A DNA stretch of 64,000 nt, from assembly GCA_934292805.1 (NCBI GenBank), contig CAKQXQ010000009.1, positions 10,254-74,253 on the forward strand, in the 5' to 3' direction. The notes under the pieces are model-generated. The model was not told the DNA's origin. It worked only from the letters and a program-made list of their open reading frames with translations, and searched no databases. Of this stretch, positions 1 through 10,300 are shown one piece after another. The first letter of the stretch is position 1, and every line of letters starts with the position of its first letter. The position numbers and the translations under genes were made by a program. This DNA comes from an uncultured Roseburia sp. (GTDB lineage: Bacteria > Bacillota > Clostridia > Lachnospirales > Lachnospiraceae).

Positions 1-1535
1 TTTGAGCAGTCCCAGACGTCATTTACAATGTCCTGGTAAAACTCCGGCTCATGGCAGATCAAAAGGATACCGCCCCGGTATTCCTGCAATGCACGCTTTA
101 ATTCGTCTTTCGCATCGACGTCAAGATGGTTGGTTGGCTCGTCTAAGAGCAGAACATTGGTCGATTTGTTGATCAGCTTGCAAAGTCTGACCTTAGCCTG
201 CTCTCCACCACTTAATACACGTACCAGACTCTCAATATGTTTTGTGGTAAGTCCACATTTTGCAAGTGCTGAACGCACTTCATACTGGCTGAAAGCCGGG
301 AACTCTTCCCAGATTTCTTCGATACAGGTATTCTTATTCTCTCCTTTGATCTCCTGCTCAAAATATCCGATCTCCAGATTTTCTCCAAGCTCCACAGAAC
401 CGGAAATGGATGGGATCAGTCCCAAAATACTCTTAAGCAGTGTTGTCTTACCTATCCCGTTCGCACCAATGAGCGCGATCTTGTGTCCACGCTCCATTGA
501 AATATTTAAAGGCTTAGACAGCGGTTCATCATATCCGATCACCAGATCTTTTGTTTCAAAAATATAACGTCCCGGAGTTCTTCCAAGCTTAAAATTAAAT
601 TCCGGCTTCGGACGCTCCGCTGCAAGCTCGATCACATCCATTTTATCCAGCTTTTTCTGGCGTGACATCGCCATATTTCTTGTTGCAACACGTGCTTTAT
701 TTCTCGCCACAAAATCCTTTAGTTCGCTGATCTCCTGCTGCTGCTTTCTGTATGCTGCTTCCAGCTGCGCCTTTTTCACTTCATAGACTTCCTGGAACTT
801 ATCATAATCTCCGACATAACGGTCAAGGTGCTGGTTCTCCATATGATAAATGATATTAATTACATCATTCAAAAACGGAATGTCATGGGAAATAAGAATG
901 AATGCATTCTCGTATTCCTGCAGATAACGCTTCAGCCATGCGATATGCTCTGCATCCAGATAGTTTGTCGGCTCATCTAAAAGCAGGATATCCGGTTTCT
1001 CCAAAAGGAGCTTTGCAAGTAAAACCTTCATACGCTGTCCACCGCTTAAATCCGTAACATCATGATCAAGTCCAAGATCAAGAAGACCAAGTGCCCTTGC
1101 TACTTCTTCCACTTTTGCATCAATGATATAGAAATCATGCATTGTCAGCGTATCCTGGATCACTCCAAGTTCCTCCATCATTGCATCCATCTCATCCGGA
1201 TCTGCCTCTCCTAATTTATCACAGATCTCATTCATCTTCTCTTCCAGTTCAAACAGCCATGCAAATGCTGATTTTAAAACACTTTCGATCGTCATTCCTT
1301 TGGTTAATGTAGAATGCTGGTCAAGATAACCAACGCGGACATTCTTTGCCCATTCTACTTTTCCCTCATCCGGCATCAGCTTCCCGGTTACAATGTTCAT
1401 AAAGGTAGATTTTCCTTCGCCGTTGGCACCGACTAATCCGATGTGTTCTCCCTTCAAAAGTCTGAAAGACACATCATTAAAAATTGCTCTGTCACCAAAT
1501 CCATGTGTCAGGTGTTCTACATTTAATATACTCAT
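1..1535 (-). CDS. ABC-F family ATPase (3' end beyond window)
   Basis: This is a soluble protein with two ATP-binding cassettes and no membrane segments. ABC-F proteins act on the ribosome (translation factors or antibiotic protection) and are not transporters. The first cassette has Walker A GANGEGKST and signature LSGGQRMKVLLAK, followed by LLLDEPTNYLD. The second has GANGIGKTTLL, signature LSGGEQAKVRLCK and LLLDEPTNHLD. A charged linker (about residues 230-310) lies between them, as expected for ABC-F. The start ATG follows a GGGAG ribosome binding site. About 511 codons are visible and the frame is still open at base 1, so only the extreme C-terminus is missing. It is closest in outline to the YkpA/YbiT type, which is inference. 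It lies just past the terminator of the preceding operon. Confidence 0.9.
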   Translation of the reverse strand, partial: MSILNVEHLTHGFGDRAIFNDVSFRLLKGEHIGLVGANGEGKSTFMNIVTGKLMPDEGKVEWAKNVRVGYLDQHSTLTKGMTIESVLKSAFAWLFELEEKMNEICDKLGEADPDEMDAMMEELGVIQDTLTMHDFYIIDAKVEEVARALGLLDLGLDHDVTDLSGGQRMKVLLAKLLLEKPDILLLDEPTNYLDAEHIAWLKRYLQEYENAFILISHDIPFLNDVINIIYHMENQHLDRYVGDYDKFQEVYEVKKAQLEAAYRKQQQEISELKDFVARNKARVATRNMAMSRQKKLDKMDVIELAAERPKPEFNFKLGRTPGRYIFETKDLVIGYDEPLSKPLNISMERGHKIALIGANGIGKTTLLKSILGLIPSISGSVELGENLEIGYFEQEIKGENKNTCIEEIWEEFPAFSQYEVRSALAKCGLTTKHIESLVRVLSGGEQAKVRLCKLINKSTNVLLLDEPTNHLDVDAKDELKRALQEYRGGILLICHEPEFYQDIVNDVWDCS

Positions 1536-1596
1536 AATTCTCCCTGTTTTTCTTTTATTCTCTTATGTTCTTATAAGGATCCCATTTTCCCAAAAA

Positions 1597-1625
1597 ATTG
1601 TGGTGACATCACATATCACCACAAT
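1597..1625 (-). terminator. Rho-independent terminator after PrsA-like gene
   Basis: A perfect 10-bp stem (ATTGTGGTGA with TCACCACAAT) and a 9-nt loop is followed on the minus strand by a run of six T. The stem overlaps the last codons and stop of the PrsA-like lipoprotein gene. It should separate the addB-to-prsA unit from the ABC-F gene. Confidence 0.8.
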
Positions 1626-2601
1626 ATTTTTCAAAAGTCTCAAAAAATGTATTGGTTTTCATATCCGATCCGGTCTTTATTTCCAATTCATCCCAGAGTT
1701 TCTGATTTATGCCGGAATCCAGGGATGCTGTGAACTCGCTGTATTCACCGTCAAATGCTTCTTTTTCCCTTTTTTCTAAAATTCTTGTCTTGTTTGCTTC
1801 GGTCAGATCCTTGTCATACTTGTTCAGGCATTTTACAAAGTAATAACCACCATCCACTTCGATCCTTCCGCTCACCTGTTCATTCTCCATCTCGAAAACA
1901 ACATCGGCTGCTTCTTTTGGAAGATCATCTCTTGAAACATTTACCTGAATACTGTCAAGTTCGTTATAATTATTGGCAACTGTTGCAAAATCTTCTCCCT
2001 GTGTCAGTCTTGCAGTTACTTCCTCTGCCTTCTTCCTGTCTGTCACATAGATCTGCATGATCTCCATCACTCTTGCTTCATCATCGCTTACTTCCTCATT
2101 GACTGCATCCGTAAGCGACTGATAAATCTTCTGTGCAAGTGCATAATGTTCATAATATTCGCGGATATCGCTTTCTGATACCTCCATATAAGAACGTTCC
2201 GCATCCGTAAGCGAATCATAATATTCCTTTGCAGCCTCACTGATTACATCCTTCTGTTCTTTATCCAGAGTGATCTCCTTGGAAGCAGCAAGCTGATCCA
2301 TGCTCACAACCCTGGCAAGCTCCTGTAATGTAATGCTTTTCACATACTCTACCAGAGAGTCGTCTCCGAAATCATGCTGCCAGAGATCCAGTCCATAGGC
2401 ATCCCCATAAATATTCTGATAATTCACCAGATATACTTTCGCCTCTTTCAGACTGCAGGATACCTTTCCGATTTTAAAAACCTGATGACTGTTCAATGGA
2501 CTTGAAACCACGATTTCTTTATTTCCGACTCTGCATCCGGTCAACAACAGCAAAAGACCAAGCAGGCCTGCTGTCATCATTTTTCTAATTCTGTTCTTCA
2601 T
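1609..2601 (-). CDS. PrsA-like lipoprotein foldase (peptidyl-prolyl isomerase)
   Basis: This is a predicted extracytoplasmic lipoprotein of 330 aa. A basic N-terminus and hydrophobic stretch end in the lipobox LLTGC, with Cys23 as the predicted lipidated residue. The middle (about residues 180-265) resembles a parvulin-type PPIase domain: a helix leading into a TQGEDFATVA stretch, and later a GGYYFVK strand. The N-terminal half is a helical SurA/PrsA-like chaperone region. PrsA proteins fold exported proteins at the outer face of the membrane. The gene lies 20 bp after a small conserved gene and ends in a strong terminator. Assignment to the PrsA/SurA class is fairly secure, but whether the isomerase is active cannot be told from the sequence. 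Confidence 0.8.
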   Translation of the reverse strand: MKNRIRKMMTAGLLGLLLLLTGCRVGNKEIVVSSPLNSHQVFKIGKVSCSLKEAKVYLVNYQNIYGDAYGLDLWQHDFGDDSLVEYVKSITLQELARVVSMDQLAASKEITLDKEQKDVISEAAKEYYDSLTDAERSYMEVSESDIREYYEHYALAQKIYQSLTDAVNEEVSDDEARVMEIMQIYVTDRKKAEEVTARLTQGEDFATVANNYNELDSIQVNVSRDDLPKEAADVVFEMENEQVSGRIEVDGGYYFVKCLNKYDKDLTEANKTRILEKREKEAFDGEYSEFTASLDSGINQKLWDELEIKTGSDMKTNTFFETFEKYCGDM

Positions 2602-2621
2602 ACTACCAAACTTCCATCCAT

Positions 2622-2885
2622 CTATGCTTCCACTACCAGATATCTGCCATCCGGAAGTGCAAATACTTCACTGGCATCTTCAAAATCATGGAGTGTCATT
2701 CCATCAATATCTGCCCCCTGATCTTCAAAATAAGCTTTTACTTCTTTCAGGTTCTTACAGATAACTGCCATACAGTCCTCTAAAAATTCTTCTGCCTCTT
2801 CCGGTGTTTCTGCTACAGATTCCGGAAAAAGCTGGCTTTGATTCTCGAGAAAATATAAAAGACATACCTCATCAAATTCGTTCAT
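2622..2885 (-). CDS. Conserved hypothetical acidic protein (87 aa)
   Basis: This small, very acidic protein has no signal peptide, transmembrane segment or metal motif. It has an N-terminal MNEFDEVCLLYFLENQ stretch, a central helix rich in Glu, and a C-terminal strand pattern FALPDGRYLVVEA. A good ribosome binding site (AGGAAGGAG) precedes the ATG. It sits between maf and the PrsA-like gene on the same strand. I do not recognise a characterised family; I have the impression that similar proteins occur in other Lachnospiraceae. The function is unknown. Confidence 0.7.
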   Translation of the reverse strand: MNEFDEVCLLYFLENQSQLFPESVAETPEEAEEFLEDCMAVICKNLKEVKAYFEDQGADIDGMTLHDFEDASEVFALPDGRYLVVEA

Positions 2886-2979
2886 ATCAGATACTCCTTC
2901 CTGCTCTTTTGTCCTAATTTATACTTGCAACTGCTTTATGGTTCTTCTTTTCCAACGCAGTTTTTTTATCTTTAGTAGT

Positions 2980-3606
2980 TTACCACAGATACGGATCAAT
3001 TCCAAGACTTTGCAGTTCTTTATAAATACGTGCAACCGGAAGACCGACTACATTATTGTAATCTCCTTCAATTCCTTCAATATAAATCGCACATTTTCCC
3101 TGGATGCCATAAGCTCCGGCCTTATCCATCGGTTCCCCGGTCGCCACATAGCGTTCTATTTCTGTTTCTGTCAGCTGTTTCATTGTAACAAATGTTTTTT
3201 CATAAAATGTATGTGCTCCTGCCCGGCCGCTCTGATCCAGAAAAACAAAGGTTACTCCTGTATACACGGCATGTTTTCTTCCGGAAAGCAGCGCCAGCAT
3301 CCGCCTGGCATCCGCTTCATCTACCGGTTTTCCAAGGATAAGCTCATCACAGGCCACAATCGTATCTGCTCCTATGACTAAAATATCCTGCGGTGTCATA
3401 AGCTCTTCATGTCCGCTTTCATAAGCCTTTACCATAGATGCCACTTCTTTTGCCTTTTGTGCGGAAAGCTCCATCACCACTTCCTCTGGCCTGCTTTTGG
3501 AGATGATCTCCTCACCTTTTGCCGGGCAGATCTCAAATTCCAGTCCGATCTGCTCTAACAATTCTTTTCTTCTCGGCGATGCCGATGCTAATATGATCTG
3601 TCCCAT
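2980..3606 (-). CDS. maf: Maf-family nucleotide pyrophosphatase
   Basis: Maf proteins hydrolyse non-canonical or modified nucleoside triphosphates (dTTP/UTP or m7GTP type) and were first linked to septum formation. The N-terminus LASASPRRKELLEQIG is the family signature (the SxR phosphate-binding loop). VIGADTIVACDELILGKPVDEADARRML carries the catalytic Asp and the conserved KP motif, and the C-terminal GAYGIQGKCAIYIEGIEGDYNNVVGLP is also typical. Length (208 aa) is normal. It starts 13 bp after the addA stop, so it is probably translated from the same transcript as addB-addA. The substrate class cannot be fixed by eye. Confidence 0.92.
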   Translation of the reverse strand: MGQIILASASPRRKELLEQIGLEFEICPAKGEEIISKSRPEEVVMELSAQKAKEVASMVKAYESGHEELMTPQDILVIGADTIVACDELILGKPVDEADARRMLALLSGRKHAVYTGVTFVFLDQSGRAGAHTFYEKTFVTMKQLTETEIERYVATGEPMDKAGAYGIQGKCAIYIEGIEGDYNNVVGLPVARIYKELQSLGIDPYLW

Positions 3607-3619
3607 TTTTTTCTCCTCA

Positions 3620-6600
3620 TTATATAGAAATCACTTCTTCCAGTGTAAAAGAATAGATCAAAATCTCTTTCACCCGAAGTCCTCGTGCTGCAAAAACGCG
3701 TTCCAGTGCGTCTGCATATAACCGAAGCTGTGTCTCATAGCGTTCTTTCAGTTCCCTGGCATTCTCTACATGGTCTGTCTTATAATCCAGAAGCACGATT
3801 CCATCTTCTTCCGTCCAGAATACATCAATGATTCCCTGGATCAGCGTCAGATCCTCTTCCTTTGTTCTGACACTCTCTTCTGTTTCTGTTCCAAAGCCAT
3901 ATTTTTCCAGTTCTTTTTCCGAGAATCCCATAACAAAAGGTTTCTCACGATAAAGAGTCCCTGCTTTCTGTGCGGCTGCCATCCGCTTTCCGGTTTCTGA
4001 GCTGATAAATTGCTGTAACGGTCTTATCTTAACCAGCCTGCTCATTTCTTTTGTGATTTTCTCTTCCTCCACCATGTGAAGGATCTGTTCCTTCACACCC
4101 TGTTCTGAAGTAAAATCATAACATTCCATTACACGATGTACTGCTGTACCTCTTATTGCCCCAGGACTTCTTCTTTCTGTCTCTGTTCCTGTTTCTTCTA
4201 CCTCCTGCTGCTTTTGGATAAACAATGGAACTGTCTCAGTTTCCTTTTCTTCTGCAAAAACTTCTATGGTATCTTCCTGCAAAGCCTCAAATTTTTCACG
4301 CATTGCCCGATGCTTTAATTCTGAAACAGAGTATTTGTTCTTGCGTGTAATATCGGTCTGATATGGATATTTTACCGCAAATCTCTCTGCAAGCTGTGAA
4401 ACAAGCCTGTCATCTGTGTCCATGATCTTTTCCATCCGCTCTGTGAGTCCTGCCGCCTGATCGATCTGATTTTCGATTTCTTTCACAACCAGTTCTGCCG
4501 CTTCTACGATCCTCACCTGATACTTCTCTCCATAGGAAAGCACTGCAGGAAGTACCCAGTCCAGGTAACCTGTGGCTCCTTCCCGGATCAGATAGGAAAG
4601 CGGCTCATCTGCCCTATCAGACATTTTTGCCTGAAGCCAGAATGTTTCTATTTTTTTTGCCGCATCTTTTAACGTGCCGGTTAAGATCAGTTTTTCTTTT
4701 GCACGCGTCAAGGCAACATACAGCACACGGAGTTCCTCACCGAGATTCTCAAGATCGATCTGCTTTGCAATCGCCTTTTTTGCGATCGTCGGTGATTTGA
4801 TCCTCTTTCTGCCATCCATATAGTCAAGCCCTATTCCAAGCTCCGGATGCAGCACCATTTTGCTTCTTGTATCCTGTCTGTTAAAATTTTTTCCCATGCC
4901 ACTGACAAAAACGACCGGGAACTCAAGTCCCTTACTCTTATGGATACTCATAATACGAACGACATCTTCATTCTCACCTACCGTATCCGCCTCTCCAAAA
5001 TCCACATCATATTTCTGCAGTTCATCAATATATCGCACAAAATGAAAAAGGCCTTTGTAACTTGTCTTCTCATAAGCGGACGCTTTTTCCAAAAGCATAT
5101 TCAAATTAGCCGTTCTTCTGCTTCCTGCCGGCATAGCTGCAACATAATTTCCATAGCCGGTTGTCTTTAAAATAGTTTCTATCAGTTCGTGGATCGGGGT
5201 ATCCGGCACGAGTTGTCTTAATTTTTTGTATTTTTTGTAAAATACAAGCAATTTTCTATGTGCATTTTCCTCGACTCCGTTCCTTTCTTTCTCATATCCC
5301 TGTTCCACACTCTGCTCATAAAGTGCTTCTGCAAGTTCTAACACTGCTTCGTGAAATGGTACTTCTCCATTTTCCAGTCTTAAAAGTGCAAGCTCTTCGT
5401 CTGTTACTCCGGCCATCGGTGAGCGGAGCACCGCAGCCATCGGGATATCCTGTCTTGGATTATCCAAAAGACGGAGCATGGAAAGAACCGTCTGTACCTC
5501 CACCGCTGAAAAATATCCGGTTGCTGAAACGGTGTGTGCCGGAATTTTGTTTTCATTCAGTACTTCTACGAGTGCATCAGCCCAGCCGGTCAGACTTCGG
5601 AGTAAAATTACAATATCAGAGTAGCGCACAGGACGGAGTGTCCCGGTTGCCTTATCTGTTACCAATTGCGTTTTTATAAGATGCCTGATCTCTTCTGCGA
5701 TGATTTTGGCTTCCAGTGTTTTTTTGTCAGAAAGCTCTGTATCCTCAAGCAGCTCATCCATGCTGTCTGCCAGTAAGATCTCCGGTAAAAAACCATCTTT
5801 TTTCTCTGTGTAGTCTGCTCCCGGATAAAGTGCTGCTTCCTCATCGTATTCCACATTTCCAAGGCTTCTTGTCATGATCTTATAAAAAATATCATTCGTG
5901 CAGGTTAAGACCTCCTCCCTGCTCCGGAAATTTTTGTGAAGGTCGATACGCTGTGTCTTGCTTTCCGAAAGAGAGTAAGAATCATATTTTTTCATGAAAA
6001 GCTCCGGTCTTGCGAGCCGGAAACGATAAATACTCTGCTTTACATCTCCGACCATGAATATATTATTCTCCCCCCGCTCCTCTCTTGAGATAGAGCGAAG
6101 TAATGTCTCCTGCACTTCATTGCTGTCCTGATACTCATCGATCATGATCTCTTCAAAGGTATCCCGAAATTCTTCTGCTGTCTTCTTCGCCATCTGCGTC
6201 TCTTCATCGACGAGGATCTGTAGTGCAAAATGCTCTACATCCGGAAAATCCACCAGATTTTTCTGACGTTTTGCATCTGCAAACTTTGCGGCAAACTGCT
6301 TTGTCAGACGGATCGCTTCCTCTAACATTGGCTCCGTACGTGATAACTGTTCTATCATCATCTCCGGCGAACAGAAAAAATATTGTCTGCACAGCTTTTT
6401 CACCACATCTTTTGCCTGTTCTCTGAGGCTTTTTACAAGTTCTGCTTTCTCTGCATCACCATCAAAGCCTCTGCTGCTTGCAAGTCTTTCATATTTTATG
6501 GAACCAAGTGCCTGGGACAGATCGCAAAAAGACTCCATCTTCGATAACTGTTCGTATAGTTCCAGGTCACTTACCACCGCTTTTTCATACATATAAGGAC

Positions 6601-7333
6601 CATCTGCCTGCTTTGTGATCTTTCTGGCCTGTTCCATCAATTGGACACAGTCCTTTAGAACAAACCGGATATTCTCCGTCAGAGGTTTCAGCCATACAGC
6701 CTGATCCAAAGCCTCCCTATCCTTTACCTGATACGCCCCTGAAAAAGAATCCAGCCACTTTTCCGGCCATGGATAACTTCTCGAAAAATCATACAACTGA
6801 AGGATCATTTCATTCAGTGCAGCATCTGTCCTGCCGGACGCATACCCTTCGGTAAAATCCTCAAATGCCTCTGTCGGATCCTCATAGTTCTCTTCCAGAA
6901 CCCTGCCAAGCACATCTTCTCTCAGTAATTTTAATTCTCCCTCATCACCGATCCTGAAATTCGGTTCCAGATCGATCTCATGAAAATGATTCCGTACAAC
7001 ATAGAGACAGAAGCTGTCAATCGTTGTGATCTGTGCATTATGGATCAGTGTAAGCTGTCTCTGCAAATGTTCCTCACCCGGCTGCTCTTCCAATGCCTTC
7101 TCAATCGCATTGCCAATCCTCTCCCGCATCTCCGCTGCCGCGGCATTCGTAAATGTTACAATCAAAAGATGATCTATGTCTACCGGATGTTCTTTGTCTG
7201 TGATCATTTTAACAATTCGTTCGACCAGAACAGCCGTTTTTCCGGAACCTGCTGCCGCAGATACTAAAATATTCCTTTTTCTGAGATCTATGACCTGCTG
7301 CTGTTCGCTTGTCCATGAAACTCCCATATCCAT
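3620..7333 (-). CDS. addA: ATP-dependent helicase/nuclease subunit A
   Basis: AddA is the 3'-5' UvrD-like helicase and nuclease subunit of AddAB, the Firmicute counterpart of RecBCD for processing double-strand breaks. The 1237-aa protein has Walker A SAAAGSGKT near residue 30, a Walker B/DEYQDS box near residue 400, SIHKSKGLEFPVVF (helicase motif V) in the middle, and the late helicase motif ELRVLYVALTRAKEKL. The C-terminal RecB-type nuclease shows GIIDVFW and LLDYKTD. Two starts (ATG at 7333 and 7327) are possible; the second has the better-spaced AGGAG. It begins 8 bp after addB, as is normal for this operon. Confidence 0.97.
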   Translation of the reverse strand: MDMGVSWTSEQQQVIDLRKRNILVSAAAGSGKTAVLVERIVKMITDKEHPVDIDHLLIVTFTNAAAAEMRERIGNAIEKALEEQPGEEHLQRQLTLIHNAQITTIDSFCLYVVRNHFHEIDLEPNFRIGDEGELKLLREDVLGRVLEENYEDPTEAFEDFTEGYASGRTDAALNEMILQLYDFSRSYPWPEKWLDSFSGAYQVKDREALDQAVWLKPLTENIRFVLKDCVQLMEQARKITKQADGPYMYEKAVVSDLELYEQLSKMESFCDLSQALGSIKYERLASSRGFDGDAEKAELVKSLREQAKDVVKKLCRQYFFCSPEMMIEQLSRTEPMLEEAIRLTKQFAAKFADAKRQKNLVDFPDVEHFALQILVDEETQMAKKTAEEFRDTFEEIMIDEYQDSNEVQETLLRSISREERGENNIFMVGDVKQSIYRFRLARPELFMKKYDSYSLSESKTQRIDLHKNFRSREEVLTCTNDIFYKIMTRSLGNVEYDEEAALYPGADYTEKKDGFLPEILLADSMDELLEDTELSDKKTLEAKIIAEEIRHLIKTQLVTDKATGTLRPVRYSDIVILLRSLTGWADALVEVLNENKIPAHTVSATGYFSAVEVQTVLSMLRLLDNPRQDIPMAAVLRSPMAGVTDEELALLRLENGEVPFHEAVLELAEALYEQSVEQGYEKERNGVEENAHRKLLVFYKKYKKLRQLVPDTPIHELIETILKTTGYGNYVAAMPAGSRRTANLNMLLEKASAYEKTSYKGLFHFVRYIDELQKYDVDFGEADTVGENEDVVRIMSIHKSKGLEFPVVFVSGMGKNFNRQDTRSKMVLHPELGIGLDYMDGRKRIKSPTIAKKAIAKQIDLENLGEELRVLYVALTRAKEKLILTGTLKDAAKKIETFWLQAKMSDRADEPLSYLIREGATGYLDWVLPAVLSYGEKYQVRIVEAAELVVKEIENQIDQAAGLTERMEKIMDTDDRLVSQLAERFAVKYPYQTDITRKNKYSVSELKHRAMREKFEALQEDTIEVFAEEKETETVPLFIQKQQEVEETGTETERRSPGAIRGTAVHRVMECYDFTSEQGVKEQILHMVEEEKITKEMSRLVKIRPLQQFISSETGKRMAAAQKAGTLYREKPFVMGFSEKELEKYGFGTETEESVRTKEEDLTLIQGIIDVFWTEEDGIVLLDYKTDHVENARELKERYETQLRLYADALERVFAARGLRVKEILIYSFTLEEVISI

Positions 7334-7341
7334 CTCTCCTG

Positions 7342-10300
7342 TTATTGCTGATTCTCATTTTTCATTCTTTGTAATACATCATCTGCATGATCAAATTTTT
7401 CCAGTTTATGATAAGAATATCCCGGAAGTCTGTTATCAAACCCGCATACTGTATGGTATGGGCAATAATCACAGCCGGTCCTGCCATCCAGAGAATATGG
7501 ATGGACTGAAATATCACCTGCAAATATTTTCTTTCCGGTCTCTTTGATCTTCTCCCTGACATAATCTGACATCACCGCAAAATCAGCCGTACTGGCAGCC
7601 TTTGAAGTTGCCTTTAAGGTACCATCCGTCTTCTTTCCGATCGGGATAACCGAAGAATTTCCGGTGAAATCGGCATCCATTGCCTCATATATCTCCGGAT
7701 TTTTATTTACCAGTCCATTTAATTTTAACTGTTCTAATACTCTGTTTCGGATTTCTTCTTCCGTTTCATTATAATAACCATCCACCATCGGATTTTGAAT
7801 ATGATAGTAGAAAATCCCTGCCGGTTCTGCCTTTTTGCCCGGATGCCGCTTTTCTTCAAGTTCTAAGGCAGCATTCATGTAAACCACGAGCTGTAACTGT
7901 AACCCATGATATAGATTTACAAGGGAAAAACTTGTGTTTCCGGATTTGTAATCAACGATCTTCACATAAACTTTATCTGTAGTCTCATAGGTATCCACTC
8001 TGTCGATCCTTCCAAGAAGATTCATCTTCTCCTCATCACTTAACTGAAAATGGATCGCATCAAGCTTATCAGCCCTTGAGAAAGATACCTCAAAATCACT
8101 CGGTACAAATTTTCCTTTCCGGATCTGTGTGGTAAGTGCCCATACCGTACGTTTCATCGTCTGACGCATCCGGCCGGTCAGATAGCGGTTTCTCACATTT
8201 TCAAAAGCCCCTGCATTTTTACATCCGGCGATCGCATCATCCATACTTTCTTCTATATAAGCATCACACACTTCTTCCGGAATATTAAACCATGTATACT
8301 CAGACTTTTCTATTCTTCCCGAAAAATGCTCCAGTGCATCATGATAAATATTTCCCATATCAACGCTCGCAAATTCCAGAAGCTGGCGTTCCTTTAACTT
8401 CAGTCCATAGTCCAGATAATGTGCATACGCACAGGCAGCAAAACGTTCCAGCCTTGTAACACTATTGGCTAATGTTGTTCCATACAGTGCCTTCGTCACC
8501 GCATGACTGACCGGTTCATCACTGTGTACCTCATACGCAGTCTTTAAAAGTCTTTCTGCCTCTTCTTTCCATTCTTCATCATCCAGATAATACTTTGCCA
8601 GTGCATTCCACAGTTCTTCCCACTCGCAGCAAGCTGCATTTTCTCCTTCTGTGCCCTCCAAAGCTATTTTTTCCTCGTCTTCTTTGAGCCCTTCCAGGAA
8701 AAAGGCCATACTTCCCGCCGGTGTCATAAGGCAGTCTGCCGGTGCTGCCTCCTCGATTTCTTCTATTGTTATTTCCGGAAACATTTTTAATAATGTTCCA
8801 ACAAAGTAGGATCTCCTCTGTGCTTTGCCTTCTGCATTGACCTTAGAAAAAGTCACATAAAGAAAATCCGAAGGCTTCGTCACATTCAGATACAGATAAA
8901 AACGCTGGATAAATACCTTTTCTCTTGCTCCCGGTGCAAGTTCCAGATTACAGGAAGCCATTTTCTCTCTTTCAAACTGTGAGATGATTCCTCCGGTATT
9001 GCCTGCTTTCGGTACAACTCCGTCATTTACCCCTATAAAAAATAAAATCTTAATATGGTTCAATCTTGTTCTCTCTATATCACCAACTGTGACATTATCA
9101 TTTCCCGGAGGGATCACACCGATCTTGGCCGCCTCGAATCCGGCATCCAGAATGTCTGCATATTCTCTGATCAAAAGCACTTCGTCACCAAGAAAATCAA
9201 CAATCTTATCGAACAATTCCATTGTGATCTTATAAATCTGGCTGTATTCCTTTGCACGGACCATATCCCCCTGCTGCTCGAACTCCTGCTCCTTTTGTTT
9301 TAATTTTTGTTCTATTTTTAATTCTTCGATCAATTCATACAATAATGTTGTCAGCTCTCTGACTGTCTTTTTGTCCGCAAAACCATTCAGAAGCGGTTCA
9401 AAAAAATGAAAAACCTCTTCCCTTACCTGATTCATTTCCTCCAGGCTCTCTTTTTGGGAATCATTTAATACAAAAGTCCATGCTTCCTTCCATTTCTTCT
9501 TTCCACGGATTCCCTTTGCAAGCACATAGTTTTCCAGAAGATCGATCTGGCGTTCTGTAATATCCGTCAGTCCACAGCGTAAGAACCGAAAAACGCTCTC
9601 GTAGGAGAAATCCTGTTCCACAACTTCAAGCACCGCACGGATAAACTCTATAAATGGATGGAATAAAATCGTATGTGTCTGATCGATGAAATATGGGATT
9701 TCATATGCACCGAAAATCTCGTCGACATAATTGTCATATAAACTGACGTCCCCGGTTACCACCGCGATATCTTTATAGCAATAATTCTTCTCCCGCACAC
9801 ATTTCGTGATCTCGCGTGCCACAAACTTTAGTTCCTCACGCGGATTTTTCAGGCAGGCGATCCGAAGTTCCTCTTTTTCCTCCCGCCATTTATGATAATA
9901 AGGACGGAACAGATTCTGTTCCATAAAATAAAGAGATGGTGCATTTTTATACCGATGCTTCTTTCCGTCTGACAGCACTACCGGTTCTTTCACTTCCACA
10001 TGGAGTTCCTCTGCCATTTTCAACAGAACAGACACTGTTTTCTTACTCATGGCAAAAAGCTCCTGCTCTCCTCTGCAATGGTAGAAATCCTCTCCCGCAT
10101 CCATTGTCACAGAGACATAGATCCGCTCTGCCAATGTCAGAAGCTTTCGAAACAGCTGATTCTGAATTGGCGTGAATCCTGTAAATTCATCAAAAATGAT
10201 CACACTGTCCCTTAAGATCACAGAATCCTCTGCAACATCACATAACAGGGACAGCACTTCTTCAGAAGTAATGTATTTTCCTTCCAGATAGTCCGAAAAA

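Noticed and set aside
1393..1779. Plus-strand frame antisense to the ABC-F start and PrsA-like end
   Set aside because: It is a shadow frame spanning two genes and a terminator, with low-complexity hydrophobic translation.
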